Shown one piece after another: positions 1 through 11,420 of a DNA stretch of 64,000 bases (positions within the stretch are counted from its first letter, which is position 1; each line of letters opens with the position of its first letter). The DNA comes from Liolophura sinensis (taxonomy: Eukaryota; Mollusca; Polyplacophora; Chitonida; Chitonidae): assembly GCF_032854445.1 (NCBI RefSeq), contig NC_088300.1, forward strand, positions 74,083,005 through 74,147,004, read 5' to 3'. The position numbers and the translations under genes are program-made. The notes beneath the pieces were generated by a model, which was given only the letters and a program-made list of their open reading frames with translations, did no database searches and was not told where the DNA came from.

Positions 1-130
1 CACATAGAGGGCGCTGTTATCCCTATGTACATATCTATCACGTACATGGTATTTAACAACATAGATGGCGCTGGTTGCCCAGTGTAACCGTCAGTCTTGT
101 TAGTCATATGTAACATCATAGATGGCGCCT
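1..130. promoter_or_regulatory. Cluster of three CTCF-core-like motifs
   Basis: Three copies of an 11-base motif, tagakggcgcy, lie at 5-15, 62-72 and 119-129, all on the plus strand and evenly spaced about 57 bases apart. Each matches the core YAGRKGGCRSY known for CTCF in flies and vertebrates; the upstream half of the CTCF motif is weak. The even spacing could also mean a decayed tandem repeat with a period of about 57 bases. Binding is inferred only. Confidence 0.35.
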
Positions 131-550
131 CTTGTAGCATGAGATCTTTACATATTAACTGGGGAAAGACATAATCGTCCCTGACTTTTGAATCACAATC
201 TGATCAGTTAGGGTCTGTAACCCTCGTCATTTTTGAACTGTATGTAGTACCGCTTAACATCGGGCTAGGGGCCGTAAAGGTAGCCAAGCTCATTACATCA
301 GCACGATGCCTTTATGAACAGTTGCAGTCAAAGCGCGACTGAGATACTTGTTTGTTATTTGACCGGGACCTCATTCACGGACTAGGAATTTGAACTTAGA
401 TAGGGAATTCATGCCCGGAATATCCACTGTCTGCCCGGCATCATTGAAAACTGATGACCGCTTCTGTCTTGTGTGTTACCGGCTTTATTTATTATTTGTA
501 TAATTTCTTACATACCTTTGTCTTTGGGAGCTAGTGTTAAACGTTGTTTT
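130..550. other. No recognisable gene
   Basis: I see no conserved coding sequence here. A 97-codon open frame at 473-766 (plus) starts with a hydrophobic, signal-peptide-like stretch and carries a duplicated GTRTD motif. Its middle is an interspersed repeat that recurs at 24346-24434, and its end runs into the triplicated unit. I therefore do not treat it as a gene. Confidence 0.5.
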
Positions 551-638
551 GGAAATGGATCTTGCGATTATCGACTTGGAACGCCTTTTACGGACTACGA
601 ATGGTATATGAATGTCGGATATGACGCTTATATTTATA
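551..638 (+). repeat. Interspersed repeat, copy 1 (other copy at 24346-24434, minus)
   Basis: About 88 bases here match the reverse complement of 24346-24434 at roughly 90 percent by eye, sharing blocks such as attatcgacttggaacgcc and tttacggactacgaatgg. The family is unknown. The match covers the middle of the small open frame at 473-766, which argues that this frame is repeat-derived. Confidence 0.7.
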
Positions 639-1410
639 GTGGAACACGAACTGATGGAAACATTTGTCGTGGAACACGAACTGATGAAATTTTCTTGTGG
701 TGGGACAGGAACTATCAAAAAGTAAAATACAACGCTCTTACCTCAATACTTTCATTTACAACATGATTTATCGTCGCCATATTCCTCTTTGCTTGCATCG
801 AGGTCCATCGAGGGTGGGCGAGCCGCGAGCATACGAGATGAGGTAAGACAGAGCCCCCGCGGCAATCTGCCTAGACGTTTTACGAATTGATCACCTTTAA
901 AAATCTTGTAATCACCTGCCCCCTAATGGTCACTAACAGCTGTGCTGCTCTAGCCACATCCCTCCCCCTTGGTGTGCTTGAACCATTCAGGGTTAGTACT
1001 CAAATGAGCCCGCGTTAGGTCACCATATTCAGAGAAAGTTCTGGAGATAGTTAAGAAGATCAGTTCAATACGGACCAAGACTGTAAAATCAGTTCGCTCC
1101 AGTTTTGCAAACAGTTGTCTTTAGACTAAATAGCCTGATATAAAATGATCACTGATAAAGAGGCTGAATGCAAATTTAACATTTATCGATAAACACTGCT
1201 GATATTCTTAATGTAAAATAAGTGCATTTCTCTCGGTCACGTAAATGGTTTCTACTGGAAACTGACGGATAAGAGAATACAGCTGGGACATCGTTCCCTG
1301 TTAGCAATCACAGGAAATGAACAGGAAAAATATACTTCTCTGCAGTTTTGTCATGTGGCATCTGTGCATTGATGATGGACTGTTTATTATTTGATATTAT
1401 TTATGTATAT

Positions 1411-1632
1411 AGGGATGTGGTTGTGAGGTTTAGCGTGCCAGCGCGGCGCAATGACACCAATGCTGACGCTGTGAGTTCAAATAGTACGTGGGAAGGTCTG
1501 CCAGCAGCCTGCGGATGATTGTTGGTTTCTTCTAGGCTCTGGCCGGTTTCCTTTAACCATGATTCTGCCCGCCGTCGTATAAGTGAAATATTCTTGAGTA
1601 TTACCAATCACCAATGAAATAAATAAATAAAT
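1411..1632 (+). mobile_element. tRNA-derived SINE, family I, decayed copy
   Basis: The sequence follows the better copy at 7904-8172: a decayed tRNA-like head (gtgaggtttagcgtgcc), the body words acgtgggaaggtctgcc and gccgtcgtataagtgaaat, then (aaat)n. It sits beside an older antisense SINE relic (1637-1745). No clean target-site duplication is visible. SINEs of this type are transcribed by RNA polymerase III and moved by a partner LINE. Confidence 0.8.
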
Positions 1633-1636
1633 ATTT

Positions 1637-1745
1637 GTTTATAACGTCATACTCAGGAAGTTTTCAATTATACGAGGATGGTCAGTTTTGTTGGTGGAGG
1701 AAAGCAGAGTGCCTGGAGTTAACCACCGACCTTACACTGATGCGA
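1637..1745 (-). mobile_element. Old antisense SINE relic shared by unit copies 1 and 2
   Basis: On the plus strand it reads as the reverse of a SINE 3' region: a tactcagg block, then attatacgaggatggtcag, then accaccgacctt. The equivalent stretch in unit copy 2 is at 8486-8575. Because the relic is in both copies, it was inserted before the unit duplicated. It is highly diverged, so the family assignment is tentative. Confidence 0.5.
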
Positions 1746-2104
1746 CGGTTTGCGCACTCTACCTTCAATGAATTTAACAACTGCCATGGGCCGTTACAGT
1801 TATACATTATTCAATGAACTATTTGTCGCTATTTCGGCAGCCACTACAGACAAGGGGATGTAGGGGTAGGGTGTACATGATTTCAGTGTAAACTTTCATA
1901 TTTGCAAATCTGACTTGAATAGTACTCTTTGCAAAACTGAGTATGGCTATCATAGACCTGTTTTAGATTTTACAAAAACAAGGAATAGGGATAGTCGTGA
2001 GAAATGCTTAACTCTGGAGCAGAGAAGAATTCTTGCCAGTGTCATTCGCCCCGGCACGCTGGACTCGGGTGCTTAACCAAATGATGGTGGATATCTGTAA
2101 GACA

Positions 2105-3270
2105 ATTCATCTGGGTTGGCTCAGTACCACACCTGACCACTGGGTTGGGTCAGTACCACACCTGACGACTGGGTTGGGTCAGTACTACACCTGACGATTT
2201 GGTTGGGTCGGTACCACACCTGACGACTGGGTTGGGTCAGTACTACAATTGGTGAGTGGGTTGAGTCAGTCGTACACCTGACGACCGTGTTGGGTCAGTA
2301 CTACACTTAGTGACTGGACTTGGTCAGTACTACACTTGACGACTGGTTGGGTGAATACCACACCTGACAACTGGGTTGGGTCAGAACTACACCTGGTGAC
2401 TGCGTTGGGTCAGTACCACACCTGACGACTGGGTTGGGTCAGTACTACACCTGACGATTTGGTTGGGTCAGTACCACACCTGACGACTGGGTTGGGTCAG
2501 TACTACACTTAGTGACTGGACTTGGTCAGTACTACACCTGACGACTGGGTGGGTGAATACCACACATGACAACTGGGTTGGGTCAGTACTACACCTGACG
2601 ACAGGGTTGGGTCAGTGCTACACCTGACGACTGGGTGGGTGAATACCACACCTGACAACTGGGTTGGGTCAGTGCTACCCCTGACGAAAGGGTGAGGTCA
2701 GCACTACACCTGACGACTGGGTTGGGTCAGTACCACACCTGACGACTGGGTTGGGTGAGTACTACACCTGACGACTGGGTGGTGTCAGTACTACACCTCA
2801 CGACTGGGTGGGGCCGGTACCACACCTGACGAAAGGGTTGGGTCAGTACTGTACCTGGCGACAGGGTGGGGTCAGTACCACACCTGACGACTGGGTTGGA
2901 TCAGTAACAAACCTGGCGACTGGGTGGGGTCAGTACCACACCTTACGACTGGGTTGGGTCAGTACTACACCTGACGACTGGGTTGGGTCAATACCACCCC
3001 TGACGACTGAGTGGAGTCAGTACTACACGTGGTGACTGGGTTGGGTGAGTACCACACCTGATCACTGAGTAGGGTCAATACTCCACCTGACGACCGGGTT
3101 GGGTCAATGCCACACCTGACGACTGGGTGGGGTTAGTACTACACCTGACGACTGGGTGGGATCAGTACTACACCTGAAGACTGGGTTGGGTCAGTACCAC
3201 GCCTGACGACTGAGTGGGGTCAGTACTACACCTGGTGACTGGGTTGGGTCAGTACCACACCTGACGTGAC
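2105..3270. repeat. Minisatellite, 29-bp unit, about 40 copies
   Basis: Head-to-tail repeats of a 29-base unit (ctgacgactgggttgggtca followed by gtactacac) run through the interval with point variants such as ggtgactggg and tgggtgaatacc. Because 29 is not a multiple of three, the small open frames crossing it (for example 2808-3035) are by-products of the repeat and not genes. It lies immediately after unit copy 1. Confidence 0.95.
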
Positions 3271-4731
3271 ACCTCACGTGACAACAGTAAGTTTCTACTT
3301 TGTACAGAAAGAATAAGCTTTTCGGAATATAGTTTATATCTGAAAACACGAACCGACATGTATTTGTGTATATCCTACAACGGAAATTGCTTCGAATTAC
3401 AAAGTCCACATAGATTACTTGCCAGGCCTCCCTATGTCACTGAGATGTATCTATTGCGACGAGTTTCCTCATATAAAGTCCATCAGGACTGGAAACAATC
3501 CAAAGCAAATGAACTCCCAAGAAAATAAGAGTTACTGATAAACTGGACCCACTAGGGTCAAGTGAAACACTGTACTTTTTGGCATGATGTGATCTGATAA
3601 CTTTCCCATAATTACCTTCGCCGAAGCCAGTCGATGTTAGACTTATCACCTATACTTTTAGTATCCCTACGTGGGCAAGATAAAACTAAGTTATCTACTG
3701 ACCTGTGGCATGCAGATTACGGTCGAACTAAACTCCATGACACACTGTGGACTGTCGAGCAGTATAATATTTGCATTTTTATACTCTACTTTATATTGTA
3801 AATGGTCACCAGGATGTTGGAACGACAGCCACTGTCGGTGCGGATTAACTCGAATGAATAGCTAACGGAATGCGTAAGTAAAGAAATCAGTGGAGAATAT
3901 ACAGGGGAGTTGTGGTCATATTCATATCTCATGGTACGCAATAATCGCTCACCCCTCACGCAATACCACTCGCAAACAGATTATTGTAAATTTTATACCT
4001 CAGAAGAATAAATAAATAAATTGAGACGCTGATGAACCCCAAAACATATTCACCATAATCTTGGGGAAAGATTTCTCCCTTCCTTCTAATCTGAATAAAC
4101 AAAATTTGCCCGTTTAACAAATAGAAAGGCTATATTATTTGTTTGGACTTGAAATAAGTCATTTTGGTTTGGAGCCGTAAGCAATAATAATCTATACCGT
4201 GCAATGAACAGTAACTATGTGTCAAATTGGACACGGGGAAGACCGCTGGTTCAATCAGAGTGAGTGTGACACAGCTCTAATGAAAGCCATCTTTGTGCTG
4301 TAAGCTTTCTTGGATGTATCAAATAGTGTTACATAAAACACAATTTCAATACAGTTAAAAAAAGGTGTTACTGTCAGGAAAAGACGAATAAAAGCAATGT
4401 ATGTATACTACGAACAAAGGGTAATGGGATTCCCTGACGATAAAACGTCATTTTAATCACCACTTTCAACGATATCGTTGATAATTTAAACTTGCCTTCT
4501 TTAAACCAAGCCATATAGTGTTTAAATGACAAAGGAGTAATGTCGATATGACCACAGTCATCAATAAAGAAAATCATCCATAGAATCTGTACCAATTAGT
4601 TAACATGCACAATGGCCATTTAAAAGTAGTACCTGTAACACACTTGTGGTTATCAAGCCCTAAATCTCACTGATGTCCACTTATGCAGAAGTACCAGTGC
4701 TCTGTTACATCATAATAATGTTTATTTCACC
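3271..4731. other. No recognisable gene
   Basis: Only short open frames occur (the longest about 73 codons), without family motifs, splice context or repeats that I recognise. Confidence 0.5.
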
Positions 4732-4860
4732 GGCTTCGATGGCTCACTTGAAAGAGCGTCCGCTTCGTGGGCGGTAGATCCAGGGTCAAGCCTGGGCCGT
4801 GTCACACCTAACACCTTAAAAAAGGAAGCTGTAGCTTGCTTGCTTGGTTTTCAGCATTAA
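4732..4860 (+). mobile_element. tRNA-derived SINE head
   Basis: The sequence opens with a polymerase III A-box-like stretch (tggctcacttgaaagagcg) and has a B-box-like stretch (gggtcaagcctgg) about 40 bases later, followed by an unrelated tail with gaagctgtagcttgcttgc. It does not fold as a complete tRNA and lacks a paired acceptor stem, so a SINE or a tRNA relic is more likely than a functional tRNA gene. Confidence 0.6.
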
Positions 4861-5134
4861 ATGGTCGTTTGAGTTTTGAGGCTTCGTTTACATGCATATG
4901 TTGTATATTTGCAAACAAGTCCATGTGTGTTAAGACAAAAGAAAACAGTTATTGGCCGTCTCTGTTGATGACACTGAGACAAATATGCCAGTCGTTTATG
5001 TGTCTCTGAAAGGCATTAGTCATAGATATGACTATTGGTTTATTTTGTCTCTATACCTAAAACCTGTCCTTTAGTCAACATTCCCATAATTCTTAACTCC
5101 GCAAGGAAAATGTTAAGATACACTAGTTCGATGA

Positions 5135-6640
5135 CCACTTCCTGTTGTGGGCCAAGTACTGATAAACTCTTCCTATAGTGGGCCAGGTACGGATGAACTC
5201 TTCCTGAAGTTGGTCAGGTACTGATGAACTCTTCCTATGGTGGGTCAGGTACTGATGAACTCTTCCTATGGTGGGTCAGATACCGTTGAACTCTTCCGAT
5301 AGTGGGTCAGTTACTGATGAACTCTCCCTATAGTGGGTTAGGTACTGATGAACTCTTCCTATAGTAGGCCAGGTACGGATGAACTCTTCATGTAAGGGGT
5401 CAGGTATTGATGAATTCTTCCTCTAGTTTGCCATGTACTGATGAACTCTTCCTCTTGTGGGTCAGGTACTGATGAACTCTTCCTGTAATGGGCCAGGTAC
5501 TGAAAAACTGTTCCTGTAGTGGGTCAGGTACTGATGAACTCATCCTGTAGTGGGTCAGGTACTGAAGAACTCTTCCTATAGTGGGTCAGGTACTAATGAA
5601 CTCTTCCTGTAGAGGGTCAGGTACTGATGAACTCTTCCTGTAGTGGGTCAGGTACTAATGAACTCTTCCGATAGTGGGCCAGGTAGTGATGAACTCTTCC
5701 TATAGTGGGTCAGGTACTGATGATCTCTAACTATAGTGGGCCAGGCACTGATGATCTCTAACTATAGTGGGCCATGCACTGATGATCTCTAACTATATTT
5801 GGTCAGGTACTGATGATCTCTAACTATAGTGGGTCAGGCACTGATGATTTCTAACTATAGTGGGTCAGGTAATGATGATCTCTAACTATAGTGGGCCAGG
5901 CACTGATGATCTCTAACTATATTTGGTCAGGTACTGATGATCTCTAACTATAGTGGGCCAGGCACTGATGATCTCTAACTATAGTTGGTCAAGCACTGAT
6001 GATCTCTAACTATAGTGGGTCAGGTACTGATGATCTCTAACTATAGTGGATCAGGTACTGGTGATCTCTTACTATAGTGGGCCAGGCACTGATGATCTCT
6101 AACTATAGTGGGCCAGGTACTGATGATCTCTAACTATAGTGGATCAGGTACTGATGATTTCTAACTATAGTGGATCAGGTACTGATGAACTCTTCCGATA
6201 GTGGGTCAGGTACTGATGAACTCTTCTTGTTGTGGGTCAGGTACTGATGAACTCTTCCGATAGTGGTTCAGGCACTGATGATCTCTAACTAAAGTGGGCC
6301 AGGCATTGATGAACTCTTCCTATAGTGGGTAAGGTACTGATGATCTCTAACTATATTGGGCCAGGTACTGATGATCTCTAACTATAGTGGGTCAGGTACT
6401 GATGATCTCTAACTATAGTGGGCCAGGCACTGATGATCTTTAACTATAGTGGGTCAGGTACTGATGATTTCTAACTATAGTTTATCAGGTACTGGTGATC
6501 TCTTACTATAGTGGGCCAGGTACTGATGAACTCTTTCTACAGTGGGTCAGGTACTCATGAACTCTTCTTGTTGTGGGTCAGGCACTGATGAACTCTTCCT
6601 ATGGTAGGACAGGAACTGATGAACCTCTACAGTAGTTCAG
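5135..6640. repeat. Minisatellite, 31-bp unit, about 48 copies, two subtypes
   Basis: The 31-base unit reads gatgaactcttcctatagtg followed by ggtcaggtact. A second subtype, gatgatctctaactatagtg followed by ggccaggcact, fills most of 5720-6180 and recurs in 6260-6510. Blocks of one subtype inside the other show that segments of several units were copied together. It lies a few hundred bases before unit copy 2. Confidence 0.95.
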
Positions 6641-7498
6641 AGCTTATGGACTCTTCCTATGGTTGGAAAAGAATCCATTAATTTTGCTTATTATGGGTCA
6701 GGAGCAGATGGACTCTTTCTGTCGTGGGACATCTGCACTCTGAGATCTAGCAATAACGTCATCTAAACTATACATTGGAATGGTTCCTTTTTTTAGAGTT
6801 TAATTCACTTCCTAATGTTTTTGAGATAGAGAATCTCTTTCTCTTCGAAAACAAAAACAAATTCTGAAGCAGAGAGGACATTTTCCACTCGAGGGCTCGT
6901 GTGTCTCAGTAAATACAATTAAAGGACTTTTCTCCAGTTCAGGTTCGCTGTCTCGAAAGAATTTCAATCATTTACAGTGTCCACAGAGATTTTCTACTAG
7001 GTTTTGAATCTCGAATGGAATAGCCAAATCTCTATGGTTTTGCATCAAAGCAGTTTTAATTCATTAAGTTTCTGACATCGATTTCTGGATAACGTATTCA
7101 GTTACCATAGTATCGAATGACTACGGTTTAAATCAAAATGCTTATTGATTCCGTTTGATCTTAACAGTATTATCGTTATTATGGATTACACTTTCGGAAT
7201 ATTAAATGACATCTACACCTGTCCGTTCGACGTTAAAACCATGTTGTGGAAAATATAATACGAGTTTTGTAGAGAAAATGTATGATTCAATACTACTCTA
7301 ACATGTTGTGAACCAATCTCCTGAAATATAGTGCAGAATATTGCATGGGCATACCACATACTTGACTTTGTGTGCTAATGGTCATCTCAGACTTCCTAGA
7401 GTTATCTTTACAGACATAAATACTATCCCTGCTCGTGTATAACCCATGAAAGCATAGGTAAAGAGGCAGCTCTTGTTTTGCAAAGAAAAAAAACAAAG
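6641..7498. other. No recognisable gene
   Basis: The last decayed 31-base units fade out by about 6740. Beyond that I see only short open frames without recognisable motifs. Confidence 0.5.
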
Positions 7499-7903
7499 AG
7501 GTCTTTGGAAGCCGTTAATCACACCAAGAGTAAAATACAATCCGCTTATGCCTTCATTTACGACATGATTTATCATCACCCTCGTCTTTGCTGGCATGCG
7601 GATTAGGACGAGTGGCAAGCATACGAGATGAGGTAAAACCAAGTGCCCGCGGCAATCTGTCTAGACGGGTTAGGAATTGATCACCTTTTTAAATTCTTGT
7701 AATCACCTGTCCAAATGGTCACTAACAGCTGTATTGCTCTAGCCACATCCCCAAACCATGGCGTGCTTGAGCCATTCAGTGTACGCAAACAACCCCACGT
7801 TAGGTCGGTATCTTCAGAGAAAGTTGTGGAGGGAGCTAATAGGAACAGACTAAGGCGGATTACTTCAAAGTTATAAACACTGTCAAGTTGTCTTTATAAC
7901 AAA

Positions 7904-8172
7904 TAAGGGGCCTTTGTGGCTCAGTTGGTTAGCGCGCTAGCGCAGCGTAATGGCCCAGGAGCATCTCACCAATGCGTCGCTGTGAGTTCAAGTACAGCTC
8001 ATGCTGGCTTCCTCTCCGGCCGTATGTGGGAAGGTCTTCCAGCAACATGCGGATGGTCGTGGGTCTCCCCCGGGCTCTGACCGGCTTCCTCCCACCATAA
8101 TGCTGGTCGCCGTCGTATAAGTGAAATATTCTTGAGTACGGTGTAAAACCTCAATCAAATAAATAAATAAAA
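7904..8172 (+). mobile_element. Full-length tRNA-derived SINE, family I, with target-site duplication
   Basis: This is the best family I copy in the window. The head has an A box (tggctcagttgg, 7917-7928) and a B-box-like stretch (gagttcaagtac, 7984-7995). The body carries atgctggcttcctctccggc and gtgggaaggtcttccagc, and the 3' end reads tattcttgagtacgg then (aaat)n. Identical 10-base duplications (ttataacaaa) flank it at 7894-7903 and 8173-8182. It interrupts unit copy 2 and so inserted after that duplication, or was lost from the others. Confidence 0.93.
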
Positions 8173-8485
8173 TTATAACAAAGAAACATTATGTAACAAC
8201 CCAGCATTAAGGAGATTGAAGACCAAAGAGGTTGAACATCGAAGAGGCTGAACACCGATACAATATTGATTATTCAATACAGCTGTTTCCAACGCAGATG
8301 AGAATGGTTTCTACTGAAAGCTGATGGCTTGGAATACGGCTGGGATGTCGTTTACCGTGGCATTTATACACATTTATAAGCTATCAGAGGAAATGGATAG
8401 GGCAATAAACAGTGTAATTTGTAGTAATATCAAGTAGTATCTGTGCCTTACTGATTGTGTGCTTATGAATTGGCTTGCATGGTGT

Positions 8486-8575
8486 ATGCTTCCATGCTCA
8501 GCAACTTTTCAGTTATATTATGACGGTCATCAGTCATCAATGGAAGAGTGCCAGGAGTTCACCACCGACCTTCTA
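8486..8575 (-). mobile_element. Old antisense SINE relic (unit copy 2)
   Basis: Counterpart of 1637-1745: gctcagcaacttttcagtta, then tatgacggtcatcag, then caccaccgacctt. Shared position and orientation with unit copy 1 make it a pre-duplication insertion. Strongly diverged. Confidence 0.5.
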
Positions 8576-8884
8576 ATGATGTTACGGTTGACTCACTTTA
8601 CATTCAATGCATTTTACGAGTGTCATGGGCTGTCTAGCAGATAACTCTAGCAGGTGTCGATGTTATAACTATACATAATCCAGTGAAGCTGCTCTCGATG
8701 TTCTGTAGGCCCCTACCGACAAGGGAATTTACAGGTGTAATTGATTTCAACATAAGCTTTCCGATGTTTAAATTTATCCACACTAAACTAAAACATCTTT
8801 GTTCCACTATATAGACAAAACAAATGTTTGTCGATTTTCTTTAGTTTGATTATTTTGGGGTTTGTTGATTTTCATGAGGCTATA

Positions 8885-9075
8885 CGGACCAGGTTCCCGG
8901 AAGATGGAACGTTCCCGGACAATCTGACCGATGTGGTCAACACACGCGGTTCCTCGTCGACCTGACCGATGACCTTGTGGACGAGGTTATGAGGCCATAA
9001 ATACGTGGTTCCTGGACGACCTGACTGATGACGTCATACGTACGTGGTTCCTGTGCAGTCTGACTGACGAGTCCA
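8885..9075. repeat. Degenerate minisatellite, 39-bp unit (unit copy 2)
   Basis: Five or so degenerate units of ggttcctggacgacctgact followed by gatgacgtcatacgtacgt, including one shortened unit. The same unit forms a longer array at 10385-10815 in unit copy 3. The 39-base period keeps a reading frame in phase, which explains the short open frames here. Confidence 0.85.
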
Positions 9076-9907
9076 TTAGAATAAACAATGAGGCTGTGGA
9101 GAGAGTGGGAAATAGGATGTGTAGTGTGCAACCAGAATATTGTTCGAGTCAGACAACCACCGATGAAAATCTCCTGCCCACAGACATGTTCCCAACAATT
9201 CATTATGTAACTCCTTTCCTGTCAGTGTTGTCCATCGTACAGTTTACACTCAAGAGAACAACCGTTTTTTTCATCGTGGTTTTACAGAAAAGAGATTTAT
9301 CAATCTTTCCTGAGTTCGAGACTTGACTGCAGTATTGAAGATGCTCTCTGTCGCCAATACTAAACCGCCACGGGCTACCACACAGAATGTGAAAGGACAT
9401 TTTTTAAGTAGTGTGGTACTGGATTTTACTCAGAACAAGGACTTGAACTTTCAGATCTCCAGATTGTAACCTATTTTTCTTCCTGCATTGGATCATACAT
9501 TGGATCTCTGATAAGCTTGGTCGAAAACCAGTGCTATTTCACTTTAGCTTGAAGTTTGGATCAATTCTGACCATGCTAAACAATTGCTTTCTACTCTGAG
9601 TTTAACATATTTAAACTACATAAAAAATTCAGACGTATTTTCAAGTGTCATTTTACGTTTTTTCCTGTACATTTTTTCTCTCACCAGTAACGGTAATAAG
9701 GTAAAGAAAAATCGTTAGGTCGGGGGAATCCCCCTAAGGAAAGGGAAATAGTCTCATTCATAATATTCGAAGCTTAATTTGGACTTAGGAACCCCTTCTG
9801 GTGAACGATGTTGTGTCAAGAGCAGTGGAAAAAAATAAATGATAAATGGTAAAGCTTATGAGAGAACAATTAATATTACATAAGTTTTGGGAAAAAGATC
9901 ATACTCC

Positions 9908-11420
9908 TCTTTTGAAGCCTTTAAGCGCCCTGGGAGTAAAATACAGTATTGCACTTGATAGTGGCATGCGGTTTAGGTCTATCGGGTGTGGAAAAGTGGT
10001 GAGCATATGAGATGACGTAAGACCGAGCTCTCCTTTTGAAATTGATAACCTTTCAGCCTAATCACGTGCCCTAATGGTCACTAACAGCTGAATTGCTCTA
10101 GCCACATTCCCCGCTCATGGCAACAAATATTCTAATTTGCAGTGGAGTCAAGTAGTATGGACCGTCTAGCAGATAACCTTAACAGACATCGATGATACTA
10201 CTATAAATAATTCAATCAAACTATTTCCGTGTTTTGTTGGTCTCTAGCAAAAAGAGAAGCTACAGAGAAGTATAACTGATTTCGACATATGTTTTCCAAT
10301 TTCTAGACTGGATCTCGGTTTCTCTACACAGATCAAAGGATTGTTTGTTGATCATATTTAATTTGAATGTCTTTGAATTTGCTCACCTTTGAGGCCATAA
10401 GTATGTGGTTCATGGAAGTTCTGTCCGATGAGGCCACAAGTACATGTAGTTATCGGACGATCGAAAAAAATGAAACCATACACATGCGGTTCCAGGACAA
10501 CCTGACACGGATCCAGGACGATCTGACTGATGAGGTCACGAGAACGCGTTCCTGGACGAACTGACCGATGAAGTGAAGTGCGCGCAATTCATAGAGGAGC
10601 TGACTAATGAGGCCATACGAACGCAGTTCCTGGACAACCTGACTGTTGAGGTCATACGGAGGCGGTTCCTTGATGAGCTGACGCGATATCTGGACGACCT
10701 GATTGGTGAAACCATACGGACATGATTCCCAAACGCCCTGGCTGGTGAGGCCATACGGACATGGTTCCTAGACGATCTGGCTGATACGGTCATAATCACG
10801 CAGTTCCTGGACAATCTCAGTGTTTGTCACTGTTTAAAGGGAGTTTTATCATTTTAATATCTAACAGATTGTTTCGCAGAGACAAGCGCGTTCTCCTCGA
10901 CCTTTAAAAGCTAGAACTCGGTGTGCAATCTTTGAGTCAAATAAATTGTTCTCATAATTAATGTGGCAAATTTCACGGAGCATCCATTGTTACATAAAAT
11001 GCGCTAATCTCTTGAAAGTACAAACAAACATGAAAATTCAAACAAGATTATTGTGGGATGTTTGCAGCACTTAAACGATAAATAAAAATCTTTTTTTCAA
11101 TAGATAAAAAATGACCCTTCTGTCGGCATTTGGGGCATGAATCTGGACAATATTAAATAACCATGTATAGTACCCAGGCAACCCCAAGGTCTTTCCTTGC
11201 GTATGCTTCATCGACGATTTTATCTGTCAATCTGGCTGTTAAGTCCCCGAGTCCACCACGTCAGGTTGAATGACATTTCAAAGACATCTTCTCGGTTTTA
11301 CACGGAACAGGGGACTTGAATCAAGTAGACCATCAAGTTATAACCTGTTTCCTTCCTGTTATGGTGAATCTACTGTGGGTCTGTGATAAGCTTTGCTCGA
11401 ATATCGTTTTTATCTCATTT
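9908..11420 (+). repeat. Triplicated unit, copy 3
   Basis: Matches copy 2 at agtaaaatac (9935), aatggtcactaacagct (about 10073), tctagcagataac (10164) and the 3' part at 11305-11400. Relative to copy 2 it lacks the stretch equivalent to about 7760-8410 (including the SINE) and the antisense SINE relic, so it is either deleted or an earlier form of the unit. Confidence 0.75.
10385..10815. repeat. Minisatellite, 39-bp unit, about 11 degenerate copies
   Basis: Units such as ggttcctggacaacctgact + gttgaggtcatacggaggc repeat with a 39-base period. Read on the minus strand (10536-10814) this gives a 92-codon frame made of 13-residue repeats of the type SSRNHVRMASPAR, open because 39 is divisible by three. 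I treat it as a repeat by-product because the same array in copy 2 has no matching frame. Confidence 0.9.

Larger units (their letters stand above)
720..2095 (+). repeat. Triplicated unit, copy 1
   Basis: First of three direct copies of a low-copy unit. Shared anchors are agtaaaatac at 721, the gagcatacgagatgaggtaa block near 826, and aatggtcactaacagct near 925. Further shared blocks are the wording around ggtttctactggaaactga near 1245 and the catgggc block near 1785. Copies 2 and 3 lie at 7499-9540 and 9908-11420. This copy has its own SINE insertion at 1411-1632. No long reading frame is conserved among the copies, so the unit looks noncoding. Confidence 0.8.
7499..9540 (+). repeat. Triplicated unit, copy 2 (longest)
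   Basis: This is the fullest copy of the unit. Anchors are agtaaaatac at 7529, gagcatacg-type wording near 7617, aatggtcactaacagct at 7714 and tctagcagataac near 8632. Its 3' part (about 9428-9525: acttgaac, ttgtaacct, gataagctt) matches 11305-11400 in copy 3. Copy 2 carries a SINE at 7904-8172 that is absent at that point in copies 1 and 3, and a 39-base minisatellite near 8885-9075 that it shares with copy 3. Confidence 0.8.

Noticed and set aside
2808-3035. 75-codon open frame with repeated Trp/Tyr/Thr words
   Set aside because: It lies inside the 29-bp minisatellite; the words are the repeat read in changing frames.
2105-6640. Regularly spaced repeats that could suggest a CRISPR array
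   Set aside because: The units are contiguous tandem repeats without unique spacers, in an animal-type genome.
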